Source of the DNA: JBNAVJ01 sp049700455
Lineage (GTDB): Bacteria; Bacteroidota; Ignavibacteria; Tepidaquicellales; Tepidaquicellaceae
NCBI GenBank assembly: GCA_049700455.1
Contig: JBNAVJ010000004.1
Location: 62,001-126,000 of the forward strand
Direction of reading: 5' to 3'
Length of the DNA stretch: 64,000 nucleotides
The notes beneath the pieces were generated by a model that saw only the letters and a program-made list of their open reading frames with translations, was not told the origin of the DNA and did not search any database. The translations under genes and the position numbers were made by a program. Shown one piece after another: positions 1 through 10,009 of this stretch (within the stretch, counting starts at the first letter, position 1; each line of letters starts with the position of its first letter).

Positions 1-2425
1 CAGGAAAGTTTTCTAAAAGTATCCCCGCTGAGGTAAGTGCATACAGGCTGTTATCAGCTACAAAGACAATTTCTTGCTTCAAATCCTTATTGACATCTAC
101 TAAAATCGGATTGGAATTTATTTTTGAAAAACTGTAAGGTGGAGTAATAATTTTATCGTTTATTTTTATCACACCTTGTTGAGTAATGAAGACACTATCT
201 TTTGAGTTTGCCGCCGTTAGATTTCCAATCATAAAATATGTGCTATCAGCAGATGAAAATCTATAGTTAACATTATCAAGTTTACTAAAATAATGTATAG
301 GTTTATTTGATGAATCAACTATTGTGGCAAAAGGTGAGGCTAAACCAATTTCGTAGATTTTATTTGAAGAGTTATTTGAGATTCCTAATACAACCCTGTT
401 TGAGTCAAATACAAGAAGAGGGGCTGTTGGAATAAAGTTAATGTTGAATAACACTGAATCTGTTGTGCTAAGGTTAGTAAATCTAAAAAAGCCTACGGTT
501 GTTGAGCCAGTCGAGTATTTAGAAGCAATAATCCACCGTAAAGCATTGAAATGTTGTGAAAAACCTTGTGAAACAGGTAAGTATCCAAAATTTCTTAAAA
601 GAAGCCCATTACTGTTTGAATCTAAAAAGCTATTACCATTATATTTAAAAGCAAATAAATCAGTTCCATTATTTATGATAATTTCATCTTTTCCATCACC
701 GTCAATATCAATGCCCGATGGCTGAGTGAATTCTGTCACGGCTCCTCCGATGTATTTAGGAAAACCCGGCAGAGGAGTTAAGTAGGGTCCTCCTATTGAA
801 ATGCGGAATTTCATTACTGCAGATATAGTGTCAAATTCAGTAATGTAAATGTTACTGTTTGAAAGAGAATAAGATAGAGAATTTGGATAACTTTCAGGAG
901 TGAAAGCGTTTTTATAAATATTAGCGGGAACATAATGGTTACCATTATACCAGAAATCAACAAATAGTCCATCTCCAGTAAAGTCTCCAAATGGTGTACT
1001 ATATGTTACCCCAATATCTTGGGAGCCTTTTGCTTCTTCCAGGTCAACACCTTTATGCTCAATATTATTATTAATAGTGTTTGAGGCAAAATTAGCATCA
1101 ATAACATTTTCATCTATATGCCATATTAAGATTCCCCCCGCATAATGTCCTGTATCAGAAATATCGCCCGGTAAACTCCAGTCAAGATACTTAACATCAA
1201 TTACATTACCGTTAACAGAATGTATATCATAATTTACAAATCCAATAGTATCTTTGGTTACGACAAGCGAATCAATTCTCCCGTGATTTCTTACGTATAA
1301 CACCTGCGATATTGCATCTGGCATACGATTTCTATTTTCCAGTAAGAAATATTCTTTAGAGTTTATTAAGACTTTAAACATTGTAGAATCCTGTGAAAAG
1401 GGTAGAGAGGAAGTTTTCAGTCTATAATAAGAATTTCCCGAGGAAACAACTATTGGATTAACCCAACCAAGAAAAGTTTTTTCCCATGCTGATGGTTCAG
1501 GTGGAAATATACCATTAAAACTGAATATTGACTGCCCATCCATTAGTCCGAATCGTCCTATTGCAGTTTTACCTGTCTGTGTATTAAACAAATCAGGTAG
1601 TCCAAGGTGGCTACCAAATGTTGCACAAAGGATACCATTCACTCCGAGTTGCAATAAATATTTCCCGCTTATCAAATCCAGTTCACGTAATTCAGTAGAT
1701 GGTACGATGAGAGAATTTTTTATTCTAAATCCTTCCGATGTCGTATAGCCTTCATAATTGGGCCCATAAATATTCTTAAGTGTATTTAGTCCAAGATACA
1801 AAGAGGGTATATCAAATGGGAACGGGTCATATCCGTAAATTGAAGTCAAATCAATATCTCTTCCAACTCCTGCGTGAAATATTAAGAATGCAGTATTGAT
1901 GGAGTCGTAACCGGAAAAATTTATAAAGCTATCTGCTGCTGTCCAGGCATCATTGTATAACTCTCCGAGTTTGAAAAGATTTTCATTTCTCTGAGGCGAA
2001 TAATGTTGCATTGGATATGGGAGGGTGATAACTTTTCCATAGAGGTCATAAGTAATTATAAGTTTTCCTTTTGATGACTTATAGTAATAGTTTTTCAGAA
2101 ATAAGAGGTGGTCAGCAAAGTAAGTGCTGTCGTAAGGAGGTGCATCTATAACTGTGTCTTTTTGTAAAACCGGGTCATAATACTTATTTGAGAGGTCAAA
2201 CCTCCCATCACCCGTTGAGCGTGGGTCGCTATCCTGCTGAAACTGTACAAGGATTGCAACAACCTTAATTGTATCTGGAGTAGATTGAAGTTTTTTGTGG
2301 GGTATAGTATTCGTTTTGCTTAAAGGATGGGAAAGTTTTAAGTCTATCTTCTGAGAAATTTGAGCAAAAGTAATCGAAGAGAAAAATACAAATACTGAAG
2401 TCAAAAAAATTAATATTCTCTGCAT
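1..2425 (-). CDS. Secreted M6-peptidase-like protein with degenerate zinc motif, 3' end outside window
   Basis: The frame is open from an ATG at 2425 to the window edge (about 808 codons), so the C-terminus is missing. Residues 1-22 form a signal peptide ending near FAQ. The middle matches the immune-inhibitor-A-like M6 family: FGSHLGLPDLF is followed by an IGRFGLMDG segment, and further on come LIWHIDENV and HKGVDLEEAKGS, all typical M6 positions. The zinc signature HEFGH reads ATFGS at residues 268-272, so both zinc histidines and the catalytic glutamate are absent. Further downstream are calcium-loop segments of VCBS/FG-GAP type (GDFTGDG, DIDGDGKDE). It lies 68 bp after porV on the same strand, so it is probably a T9SS-exported surface protein; a sorting domain would lie beyond base 1. 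The family assignment is firm; lack of proteolysis is inferred. Confidence 0.8.
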   Translation of the reverse strand, partial: MQRILIFLTSVFVFFSSITFAQISQKIDLKLSHPLSKTNTIPHKKLQSTPDTIKVVAILVQFQQDSDPRSTGDGRFDLSNKYYDPVLQKDTVIDAPPYDSTYFADHLLFLKNYYYKSSKGKLIITYDLYGKVITLPYPMQHYSPQRNENLFKLGELYNDAWTAADSFINFSGYDSINTAFLIFHAGVGRDIDLTSIYGYDPFPFDIPSLYLGLNTLKNIYGPNYEGYTTSEGFRIKNSLIVPSTELRELDLISGKYLLQLGVNGILCATFGSHLGLPDLFNTQTGKTAIGRFGLMDGQSIFSFNGIFPPEPSAWEKTFLGWVNPIVVSSGNSYYRLKTSSLPFSQDSTMFKVLINSKEYFLLENRNRMPDAISQVLYVRNHGRIDSLVVTKDTIGFVNYDIHSVNGNVIDVKYLDWSLPGDISDTGHYAGGILIWHIDENVIDANFASNTINNNIEHKGVDLEEAKGSQDIGVTYSTPFGDFTGDGLFVDFWYNGNHYVPANIYKNAFTPESYPNSLSYSLSNSNIYITEFDTISAVMKFRISIGGPYLTPLPGFPKYIGGAVTEFTQPSGIDIDGDGKDEIIINNGTDLFAFKYNGNSFLDSNSNGLLLRNFGYLPVSQGFSQHFNALRWIIASKYSTGSTTVGFFRFTNLSTTDSVLFNINFIPTAPLLVFDSNRVVLGISNNSSNKIYEIGLASPFATIVDSSNKPIHYFSKLDNVNYRFSSADSTYFMIGNLTAANSKDSVFITQQGVIKINDKIITPPYSFSKINSNPILVDVNKDLKQEIVFVADNSLYALTSAGILLENFP

Positions 2426-2493
2426 AATTCAAGTTGATTAAGGAAAGTTGAAGGAAGCAGTGTAATACTGCTTCCTTCAAAAAATATCTATAC

Positions 2494-3603
2494 TTAAAAG
2501 CTCACAATTAAACCAAATCTAAGAGTATTTGCAAGAGGATGATTTTCCTCAACAGCATTAATATAACTAAAATCAAACCCATAATTAGAATATCTGATAC
2601 CGGCACCAAGCGTTATAAATTTTCGATTCCCATTTGAAGGGTCTTCGTAAAAATATCCGGCTCTTATTGCTATCAGCCTTGGATTTCCGTACCAGTATTC
2701 AGCCCCTACTGAAGATTGGAATGTTTTTGCAATGCCATTTATTCCTCCCTTCCATGATGTAAATATAGCCTGGTAAAAGGCATCAGAAGTTCCATCATTG
2801 TATCTATTAACCAGCAACTTTGAGAAGTCCGCAGTTATGGTAAGATCATTATAATCATTCTTCAGCAGTTTGTAACCAACTCCAAATCGTAATTGGGTTG
2901 GAATAGGATCTGCTTGTGCAGCATCAACGTAAGAGATTTTCGGGCCAAGATTTGAAAGGTTTAGTCCAAATGAAAACTTATCTTTTAATAGTTTTGGGCC
3001 TGACATCGCTTTGTAAAGCATAGCCAGGTCAAAACTTACCGTGAAAGCAGTTCCCCGTCCTTTTTCATTTCCAACCTGAACGTCATTTGGAGAGAGTCTA
3101 CTATATATAAATCTCGTTGTAACTCCTACCCCGATTTGTTGTGTAAGCTGTGTGGAGTAAGCGAATGCTGTGGCAAATTCATAAGCTTTATAATTTTTCG
3201 ATTCGTCTGTTTGCCCAATCTCATTAGTGTAGATAATTTCTCCTATGTTCAGGTATGTAAAGCTGAAACCAATTGTACCCTTCAAGCTTGGAAAATATCT
3301 TTTAGCAGCAAGGTAATCATAAAACAAATCTGATAAGCCCAATCCTGCTAACCAGGGGGAGTGAGTCAGATTAAATTCGGTTTTATCTTTCTGAAAAGCA
3401 AGTCCTGCAGGATTCCAGTGCATTGCTGTAGCATCATCTGCTATAGCGGTTCCTGTTTCACCCATAGCTGCAAAGCGGGAGTTAGGTCCTATCAACAAGA
3501 ATGGTACACCGGTTGATATTGTTTGCTGGGAATATACATTCACACAAGTCATCAATGTAGCTATCAAAATGAACAGTTTTACATATTTTCTTCTTTTTTG
3601 CAT
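2494..3603 (-). CDS. porV: Type IX secretion outer-membrane protein PorV
   Basis: This 369-residue protein has a signal peptide (ending near VYSQ) and is a FadL-like outer-membrane beta-barrel. The N-terminal signature GVPFLLIGPNSRFAAMGE followed by DDATAMHWNPAGLAF is the PorV/PorQ pattern. The protein ends in an aromatic residue (LIVSF), as expected for barrel assembly. PorV is known to shuttle T9SS cargo from the translocon to the PorU sortase. It lies 28 bp downstream of porU on the same strand, probably in one transcript with it and with the M6-like protein. Other PorV-like paralogues are common in this lineage, so the exact paralogue is less certain than the family. Confidence 0.88.
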   Translation of the reverse strand: MQKRRKYVKLFILIATLMTCVNVYSQQTISTGVPFLLIGPNSRFAAMGETGTAIADDATAMHWNPAGLAFQKDKTEFNLTHSPWLAGLGLSDLFYDYLAAKRYFPSLKGTIGFSFTYLNIGEIIYTNEIGQTDESKNYKAYEFATAFAYSTQLTQQIGVGVTTRFIYSRLSPNDVQVGNEKGRGTAFTVSFDLAMLYKAMSGPKLLKDKFSFGLNLSNLGPKISYVDAAQADPIPTQLRFGVGYKLLKNDYNDLTITADFSKLLVNRYNDGTSDAFYQAIFTSWKGGINGIAKTFQSSVGAEYWYGNPRLIAIRAGYFYEDPSNGNRKFITLGAGIRYSNYGFDFSYINAVEENHPLANTLRFGLIVSF

Positions 3604-3631
3604 TTAAGTTTTAACCTCCTGAATAAGTTAT

Positions 3632-6600
3632 TTATTTAAGTTTTGCAATTTTGCCGGTACTTGTTGTTGAATATGTACCGTCTTCGGTTTTTATTATTAT
3701 TTTATAAATATAAATTCCATTTGCGATATAATCACCATCGTTATCTTTACCGTCCCAATCTATAACAACAAATTTATCTGTAATATTATTCCTTACTATG
3801 TCTTTAATTTTCTTTCCACTAACAGTATAGATTTTTATCTGGGCTGTAAGCGGAACTGAAAAGTTATGCTGGAACGTAAAGCTTGTAAAGTCCTTCATCG
3901 GATTGGGATAGTTGTAAACTTTATCAATTACAAGGTTAGCAGAACTCCTGACATAGAAATCAATACTTGATATGGAGAAATTATTATATGTATCCCAAAC
4001 TTTCAATTTAAGATTGTTAAGTCCTTCGGGCAGTCCTGTCAGATTATATTCGATATTACCATATTGATAGCCCTGTACGGTATTATAATAGTTCGTTAAA
4101 TCAATCTTTTTACTTTCATCATTGTTCAGTATAGCTTCGATTCTATGTCCGAGTGTCCCTGTAAGATTGATGCCGTTTTCATCGAAAATATCTGCTATTA
4201 ATTTTGCATTTTGGTTTATCATATCACCAGACCTGAAATTTCTACTATCGAGGAAAAGCGAAATTATGGGTCCTATTGTATCTACTGGAGCATTATTATC
4301 CAGTCCTGAAAGCTTAAACATATTTGTATAACCAGAACCCTCTGTATTATGATTATAAAAATAGGCAATTAGTTTGCCTGTTCCAGTTGCAAAGGAAATA
4401 TCTTTTGGGACTACAAATTCAATTTCCCATTTTCCATTTACTATTTTACCGTTCCCTTTGAAAATAGTTCCACCGTCAAGTCGGAAATAAAAGGGATAAC
4501 CAAAGTCATACATAACTATATCTTTTGCAACATCATTGACTTTTATTACTATATCGCCATTATAGTTGTTCCAGAGCGATGAATCAGGTTTTAGAATACT
4601 ACCATTAATTCGTATTTTTTGTAGAGCTTTAACAACTGCAGTATCAGTTGCTGGAACTCCATTGATGCTATCAATTCTTGTGAAATACTGTGGAACACTA
4701 ACTCGCAAAGTAGGGTCACCCACCAGCAGGTACTTCATATCATTGTCAGATACGGAATATAGCTGATTTTTAGTATTATACATTGCAAGTCCCATTCTGA
4801 TAGGGAGATGCAATGTATCTTTGCGGAACATAAAATTTTCCCAGAGTTTGTTGTTGAAGACAGAATTGTCATTAGCATAAACCGGTCGTGAGGCTGCAAT
4901 GACCCCAATAGCTCCTTTATTCTCAATAAAAACAAGTTGTTCTCCAGCACTCAAAGCAAACGGATCATCATATCGCGCAAGGTCACAGCTTGCAATCGTA
5001 ACCATAGGATATTTGCTTTTATTATTCAATTGAGGAATGCTCTCGTCTCTAACAAATATATGTTCATGTGCCCAGAGATCTGTACTACCATGCCCAACAT
5101 AATTAATTACAAGTCTTCCTTCGTTCCAACCGTTAATTATGTCAACATTGGCGCCTGGTTTTCTACGCCCCTGAGGAGTAATGACAGTGGGATAGGTTAC
5201 AATATAGATTTTTTCTTTGTCAATATCAGGGGGGGTATAAATTTCAGCAACCATTTCAGACTGACTTGTATGTAATGAACCTTCCTGCCCCTGATTATTT
5301 TCTGTTGTCCAGCCATCATCTGCTACGTACATTATTTTTTTCTTCCATATTCCATAATTAGATGGTGATTCATAGTCAATAATTTTATCTATTACTGTAT
5401 TGGCTTCAGATAGTGAGTTAACACAAATTCTTCCCCATGCAAAATCGGGTCTGCAAAATGTGGGGGAAGGGTAGTTTTCGTTAATTTCGGTTGCAAAATC
5501 GTCACTCGGATAACTTTCGAGATCACTGCTCTCATCTGATGATTTTTCAATGGGAGGAAGGAAATTCTTTACACTTAAATTATAGATGTTTTTGTAATCA
5601 TATGTTCCATCTCCCAAAAAGAGAATATAAACTGGTCGTTCGTTCCAGTTATTGTATGCATACTTAAGGAAATTTCTAACTGCAACAGGATCAACTTTAC
5701 CACAGGAAAATTCATTATAAATTTGATTTATATCAACTATGATTGTTTTCAAATAATTAGGATTTCCAGGCCCAGGTGCTTCTCTCAAGGATTTCAATCT
5801 GGTTGCTGCAGGTAGGAATTCTGTGGGAGATATTATTACAAACGATGCTCCATCTGTAATGCCGTGCAAATTTTGGTTAGGAATTCGTGATGATATAGAA
5901 GTTGGGGTTTTATAATTTTCTCCAGTAACTATATATTCCTTAGGCTGTTGTGAAATCAAATTAGCCTGAAATTTCACTATCCCATTTGAATAAGAAATAG
6001 GTATAATTATTTTTGTTGCCTGAGGGGTGGTTATATCAAACACTTTTGTAGTAGCGGAAGTGAAAGGTGATACCTGAAACTCTACCAGACTATTTGTATC
6101 GGGGGTAGAAAACTGAATGAAATTATTTTCAACACTTGCAAGAGTTCTCCTATAAAACAGTTCTAGATAATCATAATAACCAACAATGAAAGAACTATTA
6201 TATTGTGAAGGTAGTGAGGCTTTCAAATTAATGGCTTTGGTGTTTGGGAATAAGACATAACTTCCCTCGAATAATCTTAATCTTACACGTGAAAAGCCCT
6301 GAACAAAATCGATGGGTTCCATCAAAGCAGAATATGATGAATTTTCATCTTTTACCTGATAATAAGCATATGCGGATTGTATACTTGTACCGTTTCCAAG
6401 TCGTAATTTATATTTTATGGGGCTTCCTTCTATATATCCTGGCAATGACTTTGTAAATGTAAATGTTTCATTCACTCCAATTCTCTGACTAACCCAGAGT
6501 GTTCCAGTTGAACCAAGGTTGTTCAATTCAGGTTCAATAAATGATTTATCGAGTACTGATTGAAGTGGAGGAATATTAGGTTGATTTGGTGAGGTTAATA

Positions 6601-7699
6601 TTTGCATTCGTCTCCCGTAGGTTCCTCCAAAAGTTAAAAAATAATAGTTTGAGTTCGAATAATGGTTTAACTGATGTGACCAGTCATTTGAGATAGGGGA
6701 GTAGTTCCATATATAAGTGGGGGCACCGTAAAAAAGTATATAATCATTATCATCAAATTTCCCATCGGATTCTCCTTCTACATAAATATCGTTTTCTACT
6801 AAATCCTCCGACACCGGTTCAGAATTAGAATAAGGTAGCTCAAAGCCACCATTATTGTATATCTTAATAGTTCGGGGGTCTATGTTGTTAACATTTATCC
6901 CCGCAGACTGGAGAAAGCTTTTGGTCAAAATGTAAATTCCTGGTTCTTTGATTTCAATTTTATAAAAATCTCCTGTGGCAAGCACACTGTTAATTACTGT
7001 CCTGGAAGTTTTGAGTTCCTCAGGGGTAGACCAATTAAGTGCTGTGCCTGCATTGATAGCAACCGATTGTAGGAATTGAATTTCTTGATTACTTAATTTT
7101 TTGGGTGAAAACAGAGGATTGTCCCCAAATGAGATTCTGAATTTGATATAAGTAATTCTTTTAGCTGTTTTTGTTGCTGGGTTATATTGAATTGGATAAA
7201 TTATTGCATTTCCAAAATACTTTCCACGAATTATTCCACCCGGGACAAGAAGAAATGGTTCTTTTGGTAAAAAACCATTATATGTATATATGTCAGATTT
7301 TTTCTCATAAGTAAAAGAGACTGACTTGAGGTCCTGGGATCTAACAGGGGTTGGTACTGGAGGTACCTCAACATTTGAAAGTTCTTCGTATTTGATTTCT
7401 AAAATCTGTAAAACGTTATTTTTATTGGATGGTAAAAATACCGAAAAACTTCTATAACCAAGGTCAGGTGAACCAAAGTTTTTTGATGTGTTGTGTATTT
7501 CATTAACAAAATGAATGTTATCGATATATCGTGGTATATATTCAATTTCAAGAGCACTATTAGTGCTAACAAGCATTTTATAGTCTTCAAGGTTAACCGG
7601 TGTAATATTTTTTTCAGCTGTTTTGGATGCCTGAGAGTAAACAGCTGAAGTTAGAGTTAATAAAATAAAAACTGCAAGTTTTTTATATAATCTGTTCAT
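3632..7699 (-). CDS. porU: Type IX secretion sortase PorU (peptidase C25 family)
   Basis: This is a gingipain-like C25 cysteine peptidase that in T9SS acts at the cell surface, removing the C-terminal signal of cargo. An upstream ATG at 7723 is in frame, but the ATG at 7699 begins a clean signal peptide (MNRLYKKLAVFILL) and is preferred. Counting from 7723, the catalytic pair is His878 in NYVGHGSTDLW and Cys913 in VTIASCDLARYD. Both sit in the expected C25 context, so the enzyme looks active. The last 90 residues form a T9SS type A-like C-terminal domain (YNYPNPMKDFTSF then NGIYIYKI). The length of about 1,355 residues is in the usual PorU range. A canonical promoter lies upstream at 7856-7884. 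Confidence 0.93.
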   Translation of the reverse strand: MNRLYKKLAVFILLTLTSAVYSQASKTAEKNITPVNLEDYKMLVSTNSALEIEYIPRYIDNIHFVNEIHNTSKNFGSPDLGYRSFSVFLPSNKNNVLQILEIKYEELSNVEVPPVPTPVRSQDLKSVSFTYEKKSDIYTYNGFLPKEPFLLVPGGIIRGKYFGNAIIYPIQYNPATKTAKRITYIKFRISFGDNPLFSPKKLSNQEIQFLQSVAINAGTALNWSTPEELKTSRTVINSVLATGDFYKIEIKEPGIYILTKSFLQSAGINVNNIDPRTIKIYNNGGFELPYSNSEPVSEDLVENDIYVEGESDGKFDDNDYILFYGAPTYIWNYSPISNDWSHQLNHYSNSNYYFLTFGGTYGRRMQILTSPNQPNIPPLQSVLDKSFIEPELNNLGSTGTLWVSQRIGVNETFTFTKSLPGYIEGSPIKYKLRLGNGTSIQSAYAYYQVKDENSSYSALMEPIDFVQGFSRVRLRLFEGSYVLFPNTKAINLKASLPSQYNSSFIVGYYDYLELFYRRTLASVENNFIQFSTPDTNSLVEFQVSPFTSATTKVFDITTPQATKIIIPISYSNGIVKFQANLISQQPKEYIVTGENYKTPTSISSRIPNQNLHGITDGASFVIISPTEFLPAATRLKSLREAPGPGNPNYLKTIIVDINQIYNEFSCGKVDPVAVRNFLKYAYNNWNERPVYILFLGDGTYDYKNIYNLSVKNFLPPIEKSSDESSDLESYPSDDFATEINENYPSPTFCRPDFAWGRICVNSLSEANTVIDKIIDYESPSNYGIWKKKIMYVADDGWTTENNQGQEGSLHTSQSEMVAEIYTPPDIDKEKIYIVTYPTVITPQGRRKPGANVDIINGWNEGRLVINYVGHGSTDLWAHEHIFVRDESIPQLNNKSKYPMVTIASCDLARYDDPFALSAGEQLVFIENKGAIGVIAASRPVYANDNSVFNNKLWENFMFRKDTLHLPIRMGLAMYNTKNQLYSVSDNDMKYLLVGDPTLRVSVPQYFTRIDSINGVPATDTAVVKALQKIRINGSILKPDSSLWNNYNGDIVIKVNDVAKDIVMYDFGYPFYFRLDGGTIFKGNGKIVNGKWEIEFVVPKDISFATGTGKLIAYFYNHNTEGSGYTNMFKLSGLDNNAPVDTIGPIISLFLDSRNFRSGDMINQNAKLIADIFDENGINLTGTLGHRIEAILNNDESKKIDLTNYYNTVQGYQYGNIEYNLTGLPEGLNNLKLKVWDTYNNFSISSIDFYVRSSANLVIDKVYNYPNPMKDFTSFTFQHNFSVPLTAQIKIYTVSGKKIKDIVRNNITDKFVVIDWDGKDNDGDYIANGIYIYKIIIKTEDGTYSTTSTGKIAKLK

Positions 7700-7855
7700 A
7701 ATAGTTAATAATAAAAAAACCATTCATTAAAGAAAATTCTTAAAAGCTGCTATTTCTTTAATAAATGGTCTTAGTATAATATCATTTAAGAAATTTTTTA
7801 ATCAAAACTGTAATAACCTACTCTGCCTGCCTCCAGTTAACTTATTTTTAATACA

Positions 7856-7884
7856 AATATATCAGGTTCTTTGTGTAATGTCAA
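7856..7884 (-). promoter_or_regulatory. Sigma70-type promoter for the porU-porV operon
   Basis: On the minus strand, TTGACA (7879-7884) and TATATT (7856-7861) are separated by exactly 17 bp. Initiation would fall near 7849 and give a leader of about 150 nt before the preferred porU start. It lies in the 183-bp gap between rnc and porU. This is the best -35/-10 match I found in the window. Confidence 0.75.
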
Positions 7885-7906
7885 TGTATATAGACAAAAA
7901 TAATTT

Positions 7907-8728
7907 CTAAAGTTTTTGTTTCTTTTTTAAGCCAAGTTTTTCGACGACATCAATATTTTGCAGGGCATTTTTTGCGGCTTCCTGTTCAGCCTGTTTTTTT
8001 GATTTGCCTTTGCCAATTCCAAGACAATGTTGGGCGAGCCTAACTTCAACTGTAAAGAGCTTATGATGTTCGGGACCTTCTTCTTTTACTACTATATATT
8101 CGGGAATGTAATCTGTATGTGCTTGTGCATATTCAAGGAACCTGCTCTTGTAATTCTCATCAAATTGATTGAGCCATTTAATATCAAGTTTTGAAAAAAT
8201 TTCCTGATTAACAAATCTTTTTGCAGCCTCGTAGCCGGAATCAAGAAAAATTGCTCCAATAAAGGCTTCATAAGCATCGGCAAGCATAGAATCATAGCCC
8301 TCTTCAATTGCTCTTAATGCTGTTGCAGAGGCAAGTAAGAAATCTTGTAAATGTATGTTTTTTGCTCGTTCAGCAAGAAATTTCTTATTTACCAGAATTG
8401 AGCGAAATTTTGTCAAATCACCTTCTTCATTAGATGGGAAATTTTTGTACAAGAATTCAGCCACAATCAAATCCAATACAGCATCTCCTAAAAATTCAAG
8501 TCGTTCATTTGATGGTAGAGTACCCCTTTGTGTCCCTCTGCGAATTTTTAAAAATGACCTGTGTGTAAGTGCAGTGATAAAAAATGACCTATCAATTATC
8601 CTGTAGTTTACTAATTGCTGAAGTTTCTCAAAATCAATTTTTTTAAGAGCTCTTGAATATAAATCACCCCTTTCTTCTTTTTTGAAAAGGGGGATGAGGT
8701 TTTTTAATTTTTTCAGGAATTCAAACAT
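7907..8728 (-). CDS. rnc: Ribonuclease III
   Basis: RNase III cleaves double-stranded RNA in rRNA maturation and RNA turnover. The signature motif NERLEFLGDAVLDL is present, followed by GDLTKFRSILVN and the second acidic site DAYEAFIGAIFLDSG. A C-terminal double-stranded-RNA-binding domain covers about the last 70 residues (GKGKSKKQAEQEAAKNAL). At 273 residues it is longer than E. coli Rnc (226) because of an N-terminal basic stretch (KKLKNLIPLFKKEER), common in Bacteroidota homologues. It lies 27 bp downstream of fabF, in the widespread acpP-fabF-rnc arrangement. Confidence 0.96.
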   Translation of the reverse strand: MFEFLKKLKNLIPLFKKEERGDLYSRALKKIDFEKLQQLVNYRIIDRSFFITALTHRSFLKIRRGTQRGTLPSNERLEFLGDAVLDLIVAEFLYKNFPSNEEGDLTKFRSILVNKKFLAERAKNIHLQDFLLASATALRAIEEGYDSMLADAYEAFIGAIFLDSGYEAAKRFVNQEIFSKLDIKWLNQFDENYKSRFLEYAQAHTDYIPEYIVVKEEGPEHHKLFTVEVRLAQHCLGIGKGKSKKQAEQEAAKNALQNIDVVEKLGLKKKQKL

Positions 8729-8755
8729 ACCTTCCGTTCAAAATGGTGGAAAATA

Positions 8756-10003
8756 TTACTCTTCAAACTTCTTGAAAATAATGGCAGTATTATGGCCACC
8801 AAAACCTGAATTATCGCTTAATACTGTTTTAACTTCTTTCTTAAGAGCCACATTGGGTACATAAAACAGGTCACACTCTTCATCTTTTACTTCATAGTTA
8901 ATTGTAGGAGGTATGATTGAATCACGGATGGTCAGGATTGCCGCAATTGCTTCAATAGCCCCTGCTGCACCAAGAAGATGACCAACCATAGATTTGATAG
9001 AATGAACAGGGATGTCGTATGCCCGTTCTTTAAAAACAGATTTGATAGCTGCAGTTTCATTTTTATCATTTGGGGGGGTAGAGGTTCCATGAGCATTTAT
9101 TACATCAATATCATTGGTTGTAAGTGCAGCATCTTCGATAGCAATTCTCATAACTTGAGCAACTCCGGCACCGTTAGGAGCTGGATCAGTAATATGATGT
9201 GCATCACCAGTAAGTCCAATCCCAGCTATCTCAGCATAGATTTTTGCACCTCTTGAAAGAGCATGTTCTTTTTCCTCCAGAATTAATGTAGCAGCTCCTT
9301 CTCCCATAACGAAGCCATCACGTAATTTATCAAATGGCCTTGATGCTTTTTGAGGGGCATCATTTCGAGTAGAAAGTGCATGCATTGCATTGAAGCCACC
9401 CACACCCATAGGGCAAATAACAGCTTCAGACCCACCAGTAATCATAAAATCAGCATTACCCCTTTCAATTAGCATCACAGCATCAATAATTGCATTTGCT
9501 GATGTAGTACAGGCTGAGATAGTGGCATAGTTGGGTCCTTTTAGTCCATATATCATTGATAAACGTCCTGCGGTAATATCCGCAATCAGCATTGGAATAA
9601 AGAAGGGGCTTATTCTATCAGGATTGCCCCCGCGCTGATACAGTAAATTTTGTTGTTTGTCATAAGTCCACATTCCGCCAATTCCAGAACCATAAACAAC
9701 TCCAGCCCGATCTTTGTTAAGTTTTTCTAAGTTTATTTCGCAATCCTTCATTGCTTCCTGTGTAGCTGCTATAGCATACTGAGTGAAGGGGTCTGTCCGC
9801 TGGCTAAGCTTTCTATCCATATAATTTAATGGATCAAAGCCTTTAAGTTCAGCTGCAAATTTTGTGTCGAAATTAGTAGTGTCAAAATAGGTTATGTAAT
9901 CAACACCACTTTTCCCATTTATTAAGGAATTCCAGAAATCTGAAACAGATAACCCAACTGGTGAGATTGCCCCCAGTCCTGTTACTACAACTTTTCGCTT
10001 CAT
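8756..10003 (-). CDS. fabF: Beta-ketoacyl-ACP synthase II
   Basis: FabF condenses malonyl-ACP with acyl-ACP in fatty acid elongation in the cytoplasm. The catalytic triad is complete: Cys165 in SACTTSANAI, His305 in NAHGTSTPPND and His342 in SMVGHLLGAAGA. The 415-residue length is standard. The gene begins 6 bp after the acpP stop codon, so the enzyme and its carrier protein are almost certainly co-expressed. No FabH, FabD or FabG gene is in the window. Confidence 0.97.
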   Translation of the reverse strand: MKRKVVVTGLGAISPVGLSVSDFWNSLINGKSGVDYITYFDTTNFDTKFAAELKGFDPLNYMDRKLSQRTDPFTQYAIAATQEAMKDCEINLEKLNKDRAGVVYGSGIGGMWTYDKQQNLLYQRGGNPDRISPFFIPMLIADITAGRLSMIYGLKGPNYATISACTTSANAIIDAVMLIERGNADFMITGGSEAVICPMGVGGFNAMHALSTRNDAPQKASRPFDKLRDGFVMGEGAATLILEEKEHALSRGAKIYAEIAGIGLTGDAHHITDPAPNGAGVAQVMRIAIEDAALTTNDIDVINAHGTSTPPNDKNETAAIKSVFKERAYDIPVHSIKSMVGHLLGAAGAIEAIAAILTIRDSIIPPTINYEVKDEECDLFYVPNVALKKEVKTVLSDNSGFGGHNTAIIFKKFEE

Positions 10004-10009
10004 AAAAAA

